From Ananas comosus (Eukaryota; Streptophyta; Magnoliopsida; Poales; Bromeliaceae), in assembly GCF_001540865.1 (NCBI RefSeq), contig NC_033625.1, forward strand, positions 10,932,501-10,996,500: DNA of 64,000 nucleotides, given 5' to 3'. A program made the translations under genes and the position numbers. This document shows, one piece after another, positions 11,349 through 23,741 of the stretch. The notes beneath the pieces were generated by a model. It was not told the origin of the DNA and ran no database searches. It saw only the letters and a list, made by a program, of their open reading frames with translations. Within the stretch, counting starts at the first letter, position 1; each line of letters starts with the position of its first letter.

Positions 11349-12053
11349 ATGCTTACATTACGGTGCATGGATTTCGATTTGGCTATAAGAGAGGATAAAC
11401 TTGCTCCTCTTACAAATAAAAGTAGTCCAATCCAAACAATATTTTTAGAAAAGTGGGAACGCTCTAATCAGCTTTGTTTAATGCTGACGAAAGCGCGTGT
11501 TTGGAATTCAATTCCAGAATGTGAGACAGCTCGCAATTTCTCAAATGCTATAGAGCAACAGTTTGTAAGCTCCAATAAAGCTTTGGCGAGCACCCTAATG
11601 AATAAACTGTTTTCCATGACGTACTCCGAAAAAGGCTTGATTTGCGAGCTACGATGGAAATGTTAGATATTGTAGCGTAGCTCATTCCGCTTGAAGTGAC
11701 TATCTCTGATTCATTCTTAGTGCACTTTATTCTAAACTCATTGCCATCTGAATATGGACCATTTCAGATCTCTTATAATACACATAAAGATAAATAGTTA
11801 ATTAATGAATTATTGACCATGTATGTGCAACAGGAAGGTAGACTAATATAAGAGAAATAAAATATAGTTAACTTTATTTCTCAAAAGAAACAAATAAAGC
11901 GTGCTAAGAATGGGTAAGGGCAAGAGTGACCCAAAAGGGAAGAACAAGAAAGTCCCATCTGGTTTACGAAGCCAATCAGGTAATTGGACTCCTCAGTGCT
12001 TCTTTTGTAAGAAAAAAGATTATATAAAGAAGGATTGTCAAAAATATCAGAAA
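11349..12053 (+). pseudogene. Copia gag (broken)
   Basis: The first frame (11349-11666) has the Copia gag pattern: MDFDLAIREDKLAPLT, then EKWERSNQLCLM. After a stop near 11665 the protein reads on with FLVHFILNSLPSEYGPF and an EGRL segment. It ends in a zinc knuckle near 11997-12038 (CFFCKKKDYIKKDC) in which the histidine is replaced by tyrosine. Several stops mean no functional capsid protein. It lies about 2.3 kb after the primer site and directly upstream of the protease. Confidence 0.8.
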
Positions 12054-12059
12054 TAGCTC

Positions 12060-12922
12060 CAAAAGAAGGGTATATTTTTGGTTTTGACGCATGAGTTGCA
12101 TTTGGTTACTGTTCCATCTAATATTTGGTGGATTGACTCTGGTGCCACATGCCATGTGACGAATTTCGTGTAGAGATTTGAGAATTGCAGAAAACCCTGT
12201 AAAGAGAAAGCCATTATCTACATTGCTGAAGTAAATCCAACAAAAGTATAATAGGTAGGAACATTTAGATTAGTTCGTCATATTTTGCATTTAATTGATA
12301 CATCTTATGTTCCAATTTTTTCTAAGAATTTAATTTCTATTTTGAAAGTTGTTAGTTTGGGACATTATTTCAGTTTCGATAATAAAGCTTTTTTTTTTAT
12401 CCTACAGATCTAAGATATTTGGTTCTGTGTTTTGGATTTCTATCTTTAGATCATTGATATAGTGAAATTCTTCGTACCATACACAAAAATGTTGGATCAA
12501 AACGTAAAATTAATAATGAAAGGTTATTCTTATTATGGCATAAGAGGTTAGGACAAATCTCGAAACAGAGAATCCAACGGTTAACTAGAGAAGATATTTT
12601 AGATGATCTCGACTTCTCTGACTTTGGAACATGTGTGGATTGCATAAAGGGAAAGTAGATCAAAATCTTCTCTAAAGATGCTAAAAGATGTGATAGAACA
12701 TTAGAGCTAATTCACATTAATATATGTGGACCTCTTCCTCCCTCGATTACTGGCTATAAATACTTTATCACATTTAATGATGACTATTCTCGATATGGCT
12801 ATCTCTACTTGCTTAAAAAAAAATTAAAGCATTAGATGCGTTTAAGGTATATAAAGCTAAAGTAGAGAATCAACTCGAGAAAAGAATAAAAATAGTCAGA
12901 TTAAATAGGGGTGGTGAATATT
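12060..12922 (+). pseudogene. Copia protease and integrase, first part
   Basis: The protease active-site word WWIDSGATCHVT is at about 12130-12165. Next comes the GAG-pre-integrase region (LWHKRLGQISKQRIQRL near 12533, ending FGTCVDCIKGK), then the integrase core with LIHINICGPLPPSITGY and FNDDYSRYGYLYLL. The frame stops inside GGEYFG at 12927, where the Gypsy element inserted; it resumes at 23742. Stops and a poly-A frame shift (near 12818) show it is dead. Confidence 0.85.
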
Positions 12923-12927
12923 TTGGT

Positions 12928-15430
12928 TGTCACGCCCCGTCCCGAATCCACTACCAATTTGGCACGGTTCGGGCGCGCCGGACGGACCGCCGAACGGACA
13001 GCACCTCTCCTGTCCGCCCAAGGCCAAGCAATCAGATCATGTACAGTTAAGCGCCCACGGAATGCTTAAATAACATATATGATCGATACGATGCACACAA
13101 GTGCACTATAACTAAGAGCAAGAACCACAAGTGAATGTACAAGTGTATAAAGAGAGATAGTTTAACTATTACAATCATTCAACATTTACATCATTTGAAT
13201 ATATTACATTTTCATCTTCCAAAATGTAAATACATGTTTTTCTCAAAATACAAGTAGCTCTCCAATAATTATCCAAAACATCATCTAGTACACGAGGGTA
13301 TTCTAATGCATAAAGGAAAAGCTACTAACTAGGCTCACTTAGGGCGCTATGCCCTTGCCGCGATCCTTGCTCGGCTCGCCCCTGTGTGTACCTGTACCCC
13401 AAAACTACATGGGGTGAGAACTATATAAATATAGTTCCCAGTGGGTTCGGCCGCCGACGCCGCCGGTTTTCCCACTAGGTCTAAGCTGGCACAGATAGAG
13501 AGATAGATAGATATATAGAAATTAAACTGTAACTATTCTATCATGCCATCAATGATAATCATGCATGCGATAACTACTATCATGCTAGTATCATGTCATG
13601 AGTATAAAAAGGTACATAGCAATGTAATCTACAACATACACTATGTCTACTCAAGGTAATAATGCAAGTCTACTATGCATTTCATGTTTATTACCCAATC
13701 CACTTGGTTAACCCGAAGGTTAAACCCTCGACTCACTCTCAATCTCATAGGTGAGGAGAAGCTGCACTTGCACACCGAGACCGTCTGCGGGACAACTATG
13801 TCTGCCCCTAGTGAAGTGCTCCGGAGACTCGTGCCTCGGTGGAGCGACCACAGACAAGCAAAACAGACAAGTGAGTATGATCCAATCCTCTCAAGAGGAT
13901 ACCCTGTCTACTAGGGTCAATGTGCCTCTGCTGCACAATCATGATATATAATAAATGTTGGGACCTCTACTATCCTTAGCTTTATGTCAAGTTACTACAC
14001 TAGACTCGATGCCACTCGTTTAATCACTGTAGTAAATATCTAAATTGTTCTACATGTCACTCGTTCATGTCATAGTGCTTCTACTACACTAATTCATTGC
14101 CACTCTACTAGGCCATGTCCAAGTTCGCCTCTTTATGCCGCTATAGGATTCTATGTCACAAGACCCAATCCTCATCTATTCTAGTCCACGTGTCAAGCTC
14201 ACCCCGCTACACTACTAAGAAAGCATGCAAGGAAATGGAAATGTACATCTATTAATCCTATAATGCAATATGATCAACATATATGTAACTTAGATATAAA
14301 AAGAAACCCGGTTACTTCGGGATGGCACCCCCCACCTTTTGTGTATACGAAGGCTCTAGAAATGCGCTTCGGCGTTCTTTATGACGAAGCCTCGGTCTTC
14401 TTGTCCAAAACGATGCTCAATCGGCCTTATTTTGCCGATAACTTTTGACTCGCTTGATGAATCGAAATTCCGACTTTCCCCCCACGTTTCGTTACCTAGC
14501 AATTAGGTTTACATGGTCTCAAATGAGATCAATCTCATACTTGACCAAAAATCCTATTTTGGTGCCCTAGGGTTAGCATCAAGCTAAACCCATCTCAAAA
14601 CCCTAGATTCTAGCTCCAATCCCACCAACAATGGTGCTAGGGATCCATTTGATCCCATCCAAAGAGCTAAAACCCAAAAACCCTAAATTTCATAAGCTAG
14701 GGTTAGAAGCTTATCTCTAGGTTAGCTTAATAGAGAGAAGAGAGGAAGAGGGAGAAGTCCAAAAGCTTCCTTTTCTTGATCTCCTTATTCTTCTCCTTCC
14801 TTTTCTTCTTTCTTTTCCTTCTCTTTTCTTCTTCTTCTTCTTCATTTTCTTCTTCTCTTCTAGAGAGAGAGAGAGCAAGAGAGTGTGAGAAAGAGAGGGA
14901 GTAGAATGAGAGAGTGAGAGGGAGAGAGGGACCACAAGCCCTCATATTGTAACAATATCCAACTGGCCCCATCACCTTTTTACTCTGTGCACTGCCCCTC
15001 ACTGGGCATTCTGTACCCAGAGGGACCGGTCTCCCCGACTTGGGACCGGTCCCCGAGAGCTTCAGCTCGGGTCACGCGTTCGGAGACCGGTTCCTTCCTG
15101 AGAGACCGGTTCCCGAGAGCTGACTTAGCCGAATTTCGGCTTTTCTCGCTGGGATCACGTTCGGGGACCGGTCTCTCCCTGCCAGGGACCGGTTGCATCA
15201 AAGATCCCCGCAACCCCAGCCGATGGGACCGGTCCCTCCCTGCCAGGGACCGGTTCCCGAGAGCAGTTTTGCTCCAGTGCAGGTTTTGCACTATTTGCTC
15301 TCGTGGACTCGCTTCCAATGCACTTTTGATGATTTTGACATCTTTGGCTTTTCCAAAGCTCACCAACACGACCCTTGGTCGATTTTGTATGGAGTCTAAC
15401 TCTCGTATTTCGAGAATTCACTTCCTCACA
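12928..15430 (-). repeat. Gypsy-1 3' LTR
   Basis: 2503 bp, TG..CA ends. It is nearly the same as 21205-23741 over most of its length. Landmarks in plus orientation: terminal box (TGTCACGCCCCG, CCAATTTGG, CGGTTCGGGCG, CCTGTCCG), perfect hairpin at 13418-13437, GA/CT-rich tract at 14730-14925, and eight ACCGGT cores between 15024 and 15255. Open frames in it (such as 14987-15643) are not genes. Confidence 0.88.
13418..13437. repeat. Perfect 9-bp hairpin in the Gypsy-1 LTR
   Basis: GAACTATAT, two bases, ATATAGTTC, followed by CCAGTGGG. Equivalent hairpins occur at 21688-21707, 25592-25607, 34813-34830, 43491-43509 and 48085-48102, with a weaker one at 28934-28953. Confidence 0.7.
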
Positions 15431-15442
15431 TCCTTCCCTCCT
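15431..15442 (-). promoter_or_regulatory. Gypsy-1 polypurine tract
   Basis: On the minus strand AGGAGGGAAGGA immediately precedes the TGTGAGGAAG start of the 3' LTR, the expected place for plus-strand priming. Confidence 0.7.
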
Positions 15443-15494
15443 AAAAAGGAGTTTCGTCCTCGAAACGAATTCATTAACTTAATTAACTCATACC

Positions 15495-16660
15495 TTAACG
15501 CATTTCCTCAAAGAGATGAGGATAGTGCATTTTCATTGACTCCTCGAGTTCCCAAGTGGCCTCACGGTCATCGTGACCGGTCCAACGAATCTTCACATAG
15601 GGAATCTCACGATTTCTTAGCTTTCGCACTTCTCGAGCAATGATCATTGCCGGGAACTCTTCATAGCTCAAATCCTCTTGTAGATCCGGCGGTTCGTAAT
15701 ACAGGACATGCTCGGGATCGTGGACATACTTACGAAGGTTGGAGACGTGGAACACATTATGCATGCCCGCGAGCATCGGCGGTAATGCTAGTCTATATGC
15801 TACTGCTCTAATCTGTTCCAACACTTCGAAAGGCCCAATATATCGGGACTTAGCTTCCCCCGCACTCCGAAGCATTTCACACCTCTCATAGGTGAAACCT
15901 TCAAGAAAACGCGGTCACCCACCGCGAATTCCAAGTCACTACGGCGTTTGTCAGAATAGCTCTTTTGCCTCGACTGTGCCGTAAGTAGCCTCTCGCGAGC
16001 AAGATGGACCTTCTCTTTCGCCTCTCGCAATATGTCTGGGTCCAATGCTGTAGGTTCACCTACATCGCTCCAACATATAGGGGATCGGCACTTCCATCCA
16101 TATAGGACCTCGAACGGTGCCATCCCAATGCTAGCTTGATAACTGTTATTGTAGGCGAACTCGGCCATCCTCAAATGGTTTGCCCAACTACCCTTGTAGT
16201 CAATGACACACGCCCGCAGCATATCCTCCAGAATTTGTATAGTCCTCTATGACTGTCCATCTGTCTGAGGATGAAACGCGGTGCTGAAATCGAGCCGTGT
16301 GCCAAGTGCTTCTTGCAGGTTTTTCCAAAAGTGCGAAGTAAAATGGGGGTCTCGATCTGACACGATCGACTTTGGAACCCCGTGCAACCTCACAACTTCA
16401 TCCAAGTATACCTGTGCCAATCTGTCGCCCGACCAGGTGGTGTGAATCGGTAGAAAATGTGCCGACTTGGTCATACGATCCATAATCACCCAGATCGCGT
16501 CGTGGCCACCCGTCGAACGAGGCAATCCGACCACGAAGTCCATAGCTATGTTCTCCCATTTCCAAACGGGAATAGGTAAACTTTGGAGCTTCCCCGCTAG
16601 AAATCAGCGCTCAGCCTTCACTTGCTGGCATACTAAAGACTGCGCTACATAGCGCCCAAT
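15495..16660 (-). pseudogene. Gypsy-1 integrase with C-terminal chromodomain (broken)
   Basis: The catalytic core reads [19 protein letters not shown], then [15 protein letters not shown] and [13 protein letters not shown] (16543-16247). A stop there breaks the frame. It resumes at 16222 (YKGSWANHLRMAEFAYNNSY) and shifts frame near 15830. The end (15495-15640) reads FPAMIIAREVRKLRNREIPY, KIRWTGHDDREATWE, a chromodomain. That domain is the mark of chromoviruses and is thought to guide insertion to chromatin. The H2C2 zinc region upstream is also interrupted by a stop near 16682. Confidence 0.85.
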
Positions 16661-16681
16661 ATCCGCTTTCATGCCCGACCA

Positions 16682-19086
16682 CTAGTACTGCATCTTCAGA
16701 TCACGGTACATCTTGGTGCCGCCCGGGAGAATATTATAAGGAGTCCGATGTGCCTCTTGAAATATTAACTTCCGGACTTCCTCGTTCTCCGGTACGCACC
16801 ATTGGTTTTGAAACCGAAGCGCACCATCGGCGTCTACACTAAAATCACCGCCATGTCCACTCTCGATGACTCGCCGCACCTTTTGGAGATTGGGGTCCGC
16901 AGATTGCAAACTCTTAATCTGCTCCAACAAGGTCGGTTGGACAACGAGAGCCGTAAGCATAGATGGAATTTCCGAAGCTACCACCTCGAGATCCAATCGC
17001 TCCATCTCTCTCCATAGTGGTTCTTGACGTGTGACCAACATAGCAAGATTCTCTACTGACTTCCTGCTAAGCGCGTCGGCCACCACGTTTGCTTTTCCGG
17101 GGTGGTATAGGATTGTCACATCAAAATCCTTCAGTAATTCCAACCACCGCCGCTGTCGCATATTGAGCTCCTTTTGGGTGAATAGGTACTTCAGACTTTT
17201 GTGGTCCGTGTATATCTCGCAATGCGCGCCATACAAGTAGTGCCTCCATAACTTGAGAGCAAACACTATTGCGGCCAACTCTAAATCGTGGACAGGGTAA
17301 TTCTTCTCATAGCTCTTCAGCTAACGGGACGCATAAGTGATCACCTTCCCGCCCTGCATCAGCACACACCCTAAGCCCGAATGTGACGCATCGCTATACA
17401 CCACAAAGTCTTTGTCTTGTACCGGTAAGGCGAGCACCGGAGTCGAAGTTAATCTATCCTTCAACTCTTGGAAACTCCGGTCGCACTCGTTACTCCAAAT
17501 GAACTTGGTACCTTTTCGAGTCAGACGGGTAAGTGGACCCACGATCTTCGAGAATCCCTCCACGAACCGTCTATAATAACCCGCTAAACCCACGAAGCTT
17601 CGAACTTCCGTGACGTTAGTCGGGCGAGGCCAACCCTTGATCGCCTTCACTTTCCTCGGGTCAACAGATACTCCTCCCTTGGAAATGACATGCCCAAGAA
17701 ATGCAACCTCTCGGAGCCAAAAGTCGCATTTCTTAAACTTAGCATACAACTTCTTCTCCCGAAGGATTTGAAGCACGATTCTCAGATGCTCGGCATGTTC
17801 CTCGTTGCTGCGCGAGTAGACCAAGATGTCGTCTATAAAGACCACGACAAATCGGTCCAAGTACTCCTTGAAGACACGGTTCATTAAATTCATGAACGCT
17901 GCTGGGGCGTTAGTGAGTCCAAACGGCATGACCGTGAATTCATAATGTCCATACCGCGTGCGAAACGCGGTCTTTTGAACATCTTCCGGTTTGATCTTGA
18001 GTTGATGATAACCGGACTGCAGATTAATCTTTAAATAAACCCGAGATCCTTGCAACTGATCAAATAAATCATCGATCCTGGGCAACGGGTACTTATTCTT
18101 GATCGTGACTTTGTTCAACTCACGATAGTCTACGCAGAGTCGAAACGATCCATCCTTCTTTCGCACGAATAGGACCGGGGCTCCCCACAGCGATACACTT
18201 GGCCGTATAAATCCTTTATCAAGAAGATCTATCAATTGAGCCCGTAACTCCTTCAATTCCGCCGGCGCCATCCGATACGGAGCCTTCGAGATAGGCGCGG
18301 TTCCTGGAACAAAGTCTATCACGAACTCGATCTTCCGGTCTGGTGGCATTCTCGGTAACTCCGCGGGAAATACATCTGAAAATTCCCGAACCACGGATAA
18401 CTCCTCGAACGTAGGAGTCGTCCTCTCGACTTCCACAACAGTCGCCAAATAGGCCGTACAACTGCTGTTAATCAACTTCCTTGCCCTCGTCGTCGACACC
18501 ATAGCAGCGAAGTGCGAGCTTCTACAAGCCCGGTAGACGAACTTTTCTTGGCCTGGTTCGCGAAACATAATCACTTTACTTCTACAGTGAATAGTCGCAT
18601 AGTACTTCGAGAGCCAATCCATTCCTAGAATGACGTCGAAGTCTTTCAACTTCTTAAGCACCAACATATGGATGGGCATTATCCAATTGCCCAACCGCAC
18701 TGGACAAGACGAGCACTCCTTACGGACTAGAAAATCACGTCCGGGGCCCGATACCCTCCAAGTGCTTTTACTCTCTTGTAGTTCTATGTCATGCATGCGT
18801 GCAAATGACCTACTGATGAATGAATGCGTAGCAACTGTATCAAACATGGCCCTGGAGCGAACTCTGTTAATTAAAACCATACCTGCGAGTACATGGCGAT
18901 CCTCCGCCTTAGTAGGTTCCTCGGCTTGAGTTTGGGCGGCGAACACCCGCCCGCTCGGAGCCGATCTCGTTGCCTCAGGTTGGCGTGGTACCATCGCACG
19001 TCCAGCCGATGACGCAGCAGGTGGAACTCCTCCATAATGTGCCGGAGTCGCCGGAGCCGACGCGACCGAAGGGGCGAGCGAAGCCT
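16682..19086 (-). pseudogene. Gypsy-1 protease, reverse transcriptase and RNase H (broken)
   Basis: A protease-like [10 protein letters not shown] lies near 18830; the usual DTGATHSF has lost its glycine, which should kill it. Reverse transcriptase follows: [37 protein letters not shown] and the catalytic [11 protein letters not shown] near 17830. RNase H starts [20 protein letters not shown] stop at 17318-17320 cuts the frame in RNase H; it continues at 17278 with [17 protein letters not shown] and [20 protein letters not shown]. Order and motifs are standard for Ty3/Gypsy pol. Confidence 0.88.
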
Positions 19087-20208
19087 TCACTGGACAGTAG
19101 CGGCTGATATGGCCCGCCTGTCCACACGTGAAGCACTTCCCTTCCCGTTGATCACACGTCCTTGGCTTGTGGTTCCTACCACAGATTGTGCACCACTGCA
19201 GTCCGCGACCCTTGGATTGCGTTCGCGGGTACTTCGGGGGCTTCCTTGACTTGGCTTGAGCTCCCGAGCTACTCTGAGCCCGCTTCTTACCGCCGTCCTT
19301 CTCGGAGGCTTCTCGCTCCTCCCGGATGTGAGCGTTCCCTTGCTCCCCCACAACGCTCGATCGAGCACCTCCGCGAAGGCAGTGAGCTTCAATATGTGCA
19401 CCGCCCGGTAGATATCAGTTCGGAGCCCTCGCTCGAACCAATCGGCTCGATCCCTGTCATCCCGCACTACGTCCGGGACGCAGTCATTGATGTGAGAGAA
19501 CTCCCGCTCATATTCCGCTACCGTGCGGCTACCTTGCTTCAACTTTCGAAACTGCTCCTGGAGTTTCTTCTTCTCGCTATCAGGGAAGTAGTTGACATAG
19601 AACAGTCCCCGAAACTCTTCCCACGTCAACGGCGGAAGGTCGGAAGTTCAGTTTCTCTTGATTCGCTTCCACCAAACCTTCGCCGTTTGCTCCAAGCAAT
19701 GAGTGGCGAGGTAGACCTTGTCCCTCTCCAACGTGTAGAGGTCCTCAAACAAGGTCTCCATTGAGTCCACCCACGACTCAACCATCCATGGCTCGACCTT
19801 CTCTCCTTCGAAGGTCGGTGGATTGAACCTTCGGAACTTCTCAAGAGCCGTAAGCGCGCGCCCCCTCTCCACCTCCAATGCCGTCGCATCGGGTGTCGTA
19901 GAACCCGACGCCGTCGGAGGAACGCTTGCCGGCGGAGGACGTGCCATCACCGAAACTGCAGCAATGCCCTCGCCCTTAGCCGCCGTAGGCGCACGTGCTA
20001 GCGGTGGGGGCGGACCACGGCCCTCAGTCGGAGCTGCAGTTGCCGCCGCAAAATCCCGCTCCATAAGCCCTTGGAGTTGCTCGAACCGACTCTCCTGGCG
20101 CTGTACAATGCCGGTCAATGCCGACACCTGCGCCCGTAGTTCCTGTACTTCACTAGATCCAGCTTCCTCAGGCACCTCAGAAGATGGTGCCGGAAAGGAC
20201 CTATGCAC
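19087..20208 (-). pseudogene. Gypsy-1 gag (broken)
   Basis: The N-terminal part (20208-19648) has a coiled-coil-like EVQELRAQVSALTGIVQRQE, a Pro/Ala-rich linker and FRRFNPPTFEGE. Then comes the conserved gag core MTWEEFRGLFYVNYFPDSEK, LKQGSRTVAEYEREF (19629 on) in another frame. Two zinc knuckles close it: [13 protein letters not shown] and [14 protein letters not shown] (19094-19135). Frame breaks near 19640 and between 19350 and 19087 stop a single polyprotein from being made. Confidence 0.85.
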
Positions 20209-20569
20209 GTAGCGTCTTGGGGATATTGTTCCTGCAACGCAACAACCGGGTTAGTCATCTAACCCACTTAACTCCGGCGCATACATGATATTACGCGACT
20301 CAACTCCACCATAAGTGGACGTACACCAATGTATTAGTTCTAACTCTTAGCGTCGTGTTGTCGGCCGCCAACACAAACTCCTCGAGCTCAGAACTAACAC
20401 CGCTCGGATCTATCTCTAGCCACACTAGAGATCTATGCTCGATCCGACCCAACTGGATTCTTCCTCAACCAATTCAGGTTTACGTTCCTCTCACGTACTT
20501 ATCACCTTAGGGTTGCCAACCTAGGTCTCCTAGGTCTATCCTAGACTCTCTCTTTACTTGCTCTTAATT

Positions 20570-20581
20570 GCTCTGATACCA
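20570..20581 (-). promoter_or_regulatory. Gypsy-1 primer binding site
   Basis: The minus strand reads TGGTATCAGAGC, the initiator tRNA-Met primer site, nine bases after the end of the LTR fragment at 20591. Confidence 0.8.
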
Positions 20582-20590
20582 ACAGCTCTC

Positions 20591-20677
20591 TGTCACACCC
20601 CGCCCCGAATCCACTACCAATTTGGCACGGTTCGGGCGTGCCGGACGGACCGCCGAACGGAGAGCACCTTTCCTATC
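20591..20677 (-). repeat. Gypsy-1 5' LTR, inner end, cut by a single N
   Basis: TGTCACACCCCGCCCCG onward matches the first 87 bp of the 3' LTR at 12928 better than the LTR copy at 21205 does. It stops at the N at 20678. Confidence 0.75.
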
Positions 20678-20679
20678 NC

Positions 20680-21051
20680 CGTGTGGGAAACGGTTTTAAA
20701 AGGTTTTCTCGTGGATTTTGTAACTTAGTATTTCAAAACAAGATTCCGAGTAGGAAACATTTTCAACTAATAGTTGTGGTATTATGATTGAACGTTGAAT
20801 GGTAAATCTGTTGTGAATGGTGAATGAATGTTGAATGTTGTATATTCATTATGGTGGTTGTACTCTGTTTAGACGTCTTGTACTTGTGCGACGCCGTGCA
20901 AATACAGGGGAGACTCTATCCGTGTGAACTGTGGATACCCTGCATTTGTGGCGGATCTGGCACACCCTGGGGAGAGGTTTGCAAAAAAAAAAAAAAAATT
21001 TTGGGCACTTTCGCTATATTTTCAAACTAAACGGGACCCCGGGGCGTGACA
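20680..21051 (+). repeat. LTR end fragment of another family
   Basis: It ends GGGACCCCGGGGCGTGACA, the reverse of the start of the solo LTR at 6073. It also contains ACAGGGGAGACTCTATCCG, as at 35164-35182. It sits next to the N and probably comes from a misjoined contig or a truncated nested insertion. Confidence 0.55.
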
Positions 21052-21204
21052 CTAGTTCTTACAAGAAACCTCACCTTAGTCCAAAAGCACTCCAAGCTCC
21101 ACCTTGTAGGAGAGCCCTAGACCCTTCAAAACTCCAAATCTCCTCCAAATCTTCCTCTTGATCTCCTCCTTTCACCTTGGGGGAGAGTTACTATAGAGAG
21201 AGAG
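21052..21204. other. LTR leader-like stretch without a gene
   Basis: CTCACCTTAGTCC, AAGCTCCACCTTG and GAGAGAGAG words resemble the post-promoter part of the LTRs here (compare 26700-26790). It lies between two LTR pieces, in the suspect assembly zone. Confidence 0.4.
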
Positions 21205-23741
21205 TGTTACGCCGCCGCCCCGAAACCCCTACCAATTTGGTCCGGTTCGGGCGCGGTAGATTGACACTGAACAGACAGGACCTCCCCTGTCCGCTCAAGG
21301 CCAAACAACTAGATCAAGTACAATTAAGCGCCCAGGAAATGCTTAAATAATATACATGATCAATACGATACACGCAAGTGCACTACAACTAAGAGTAAGA
21401 ACCACAAGTGAATGTACAAGTGTATAAAGAGAGAGTCTAACTATTACAACCATTCAACATTTACATCGGTTGATTACATTTCCATCTTCCAAAATGTAAA
21501 TACATGTTTTCCTCAAAATACAAGTAGCTCTCCAATAACTATCCAAAACATCATCTAGTACACGAGGGTACTCTAATGCATAAAGGAAAAGCTACTAACT
21601 AGTCTCACTTAGGACGCTATGCCCTTGCCGCGATCCTCGCTCGGCTCGCCCCTGTGTGTACCTGTACCCCAAAACCACACAGGGTGAGAACTATATGAAT
21701 ATAGTTCCCAGTGGGTTCGACTGTCGACGTCGCCGGTTTTCTCACTAGGCCTAAGCTGGCATAGATAGAGAGATAGATAGATATATAGAAAATAAACTGC
21801 AACTACTCTATCATGCCATCAATGATAATCATGCATGCGACAACTACTATCATTCTAGTATCATGTCATGAGTATAAAAAGGTATATAGCAATGTAATCT
21901 ACAACATACACTATGTCTACTCAAGGTAATAATGCAAGTCTACTATACATTTCATGTTTATTACCCAATCCACTTGGTTAACCCGAAGGTTAAATCCTCG
22001 ACGCACTTTCAATCTCATAGGTGAGGAGAAGCTGCACTCGCACACCGAGACCGTCTGCGGGACAACTACGTCTGCTCCTAGCGAAGTACTCCGATGACTC
22101 GTGCCTCGGTGGAGCGACCACCGACAAGCAAAACAGACTAGTGAGTATGATCCAATCCTCTCAAGAGGATACCCTGTCTACTAGGGTCAATGTGCCTCTG
22201 CTGCACAATCATGATATATAATCAATGTTGGGACCTCTACTATCCCTAGGTTCATGTCAAGTTTACTACACTAGACTCGATGCCACTCGTTTAGTCACTG
22301 TAGTAAATATCTCAATTGTTCTACATGTCACTCGTTCATGTCATAGTGCTTCTACCACACTAATTCATTGCCACTCTACTAGGCTATGTCCAAGTTCGGC
22401 TCTTTATGCCGCTATAGGATTCTATGTCACAAGACACAATCCTCATGCTATCCTAGTCCACGTGTCAAGCTCACCCCGCTACACTACTAAGAAAGCATGC
22501 AAGGAAATGAAAATGTACATCTATTAATCCTATAATGCAATATGATCAATATATATGCAACTTAGACATAAAAAGAAACCCGGTTACTTCGGGATGGCAC
22601 CCCCCACCTTTTGTGTATACGGAGACTTTAGAAATGCGCTTCGGCGTTCTTTACGATGAAGCCTCGGTCTTCTTGTCCAAAACGATGCTCAATCGGCCTT
22701 ATTTTGCCGATAACTCTTGACCCGCTCGACGAATCGAAATTCCGACTTCGCCCCCGCCTTTCGTTACCTAGCAATTAGGTTTACATGGTCTCGAATGAGA
22801 TCAATCTCATACTTTACCAAAAATCCTATTTTGGTGCCCTAGGGTTAACATCAAGCTAAACCCATCTCAAAACCCTAGATTCTAGCTCCAATCCCACCAA
22901 CAATGGTGCTAGGGATCCATTTGATCCCATCCAAAGAGCTAAAACCCAAAAACCCTAAATTTCGTAAGCTAGGGTTAGAAGCTTACCTCTAGGTTAGCTT
23001 AATAGAGAGAAGAGAGGAAGAGGGAGAAGTCCAAAAGCTTCTTTTTCTTGATCTCCTTCCTCTTCTCCTTCCTTTTCTTCCTTCTTTTCCTTCTCATATC
23101 TTCTTCTTCTTCATTTTCTTCTTCTCTTCTAGAGAGATAGAGCAAGAGAGTGTGAGAAAGAGAGGGAGTAGAATGAGAGAGTGAGAGGGAGAGAGGGACC
23201 ACAAGCCCTCATATTGTAACAATATCCAATTGGCCCCCTCACCTTTTTACTCTGCGCACTGCCCTTCATTGGGCATTCTGCACCCAGATGGACCGGTCTC
23301 CCCGACTTGGGACCGGTCCCCGAGAGCTTCAGCTCGGGTCACGCGTTCGGGTACCGGTCTCTCCCAGAGAGTCCGGTCCTCGGGAGACCAGTTCCTTCCT
23401 GAGAGACCGGTTCCCGAGAGCTGGGATTTCGAGACTTAGCCGAATTTCGGATTTTCTCGCCGGGATCACGTTCGGGGACCGGTCTCTCCCTGCCAGGGAC
23501 CGGTTGCATTAAAGATCCCCGCAACCCCAGCCGATGGGACCGGTCCCTCCCTGCTAGGGACCGGTCCCCGAGAGCAGTTTTGCTCCAGTGCAGGTTTTGC
23601 ACTATTTGCTCTCGTGGACTCGTTTCCAATGCACTTTTGGTGATTTTGACATTTTTGGCTTTTCCAAAGCTCACCAACACGACCCTTGGTCGATTTTGCA
23701 TAGAGTCTAACTCTCGTATTTCGAGAATTCACTTCCTCACA
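21205..23741 (-). repeat. Gypsy-1 5' LTR (second contig)
   Basis: 2537 bp aligned with 12928-15430, including the hairpin at 21688-21707 and the ACCGGT cluster at 23291-23570. The first roughly 90 bp are more diverged than the rest. It is followed by the TTGGT target duplication. Confidence 0.85.

Larger units (their letters stand above)
12928..23741 (-). mobile_element. Ty3/Gypsy chromovirus (Tekay/Del-like)
   Basis: TGTCACGCC at 12928 and TTCCTCACA at 23741 bound the element. The 5-bp duplication TTGGT lies at 12923-12927 and 23742-23746, inside the Copia integrase codons. Genes run on the minus strand: gag, protease, reverse transcriptase, RNase H, integrase, chromodomain. The LTRs are about 2.5 kb and very alike, so this is younger than its Copia host. 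The 5' LTR side contains a single N (20678) and foreign LTR pieces (20680-21204), probably an assembly fault. Coding stops make the copy non-autonomous. Confidence 0.88.

Noticed and set aside
14717..15002. Ser/Leu- or Lys/Glu-rich frames on the minus strand (also 22999-23202, 49924-50214)
   Set aside because: Products of GA/CT-rich leader tracts in LTRs, same place in each LTR.
15020..15260. Repeated GACCGGTC units as a CRISPR-like array
   Set aside because: Spacing is irregular, there are no unique spacers, and it lies in the U3 part of a plant LTR.
14987..15643. 218-codon plus-strand open frame
   Set aside because: It runs across the Gypsy-1 LTR end and antisense to the integrase. It is made of ACCGGT repeat sequence and has no family motif.
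15495..15875. Chromodomain protein as a host gene
   Set aside because: It is the C-terminal end of the Gypsy-1 integrase, in order after the integrase core and before the 3' LTR.
20570..20581. tRNA-like sequence
   Set aside because: TGGTATCAGAGC here and at 9055 and 52155 is a primer binding site complementary to a tRNA end; no cloverleaf surrounds it.
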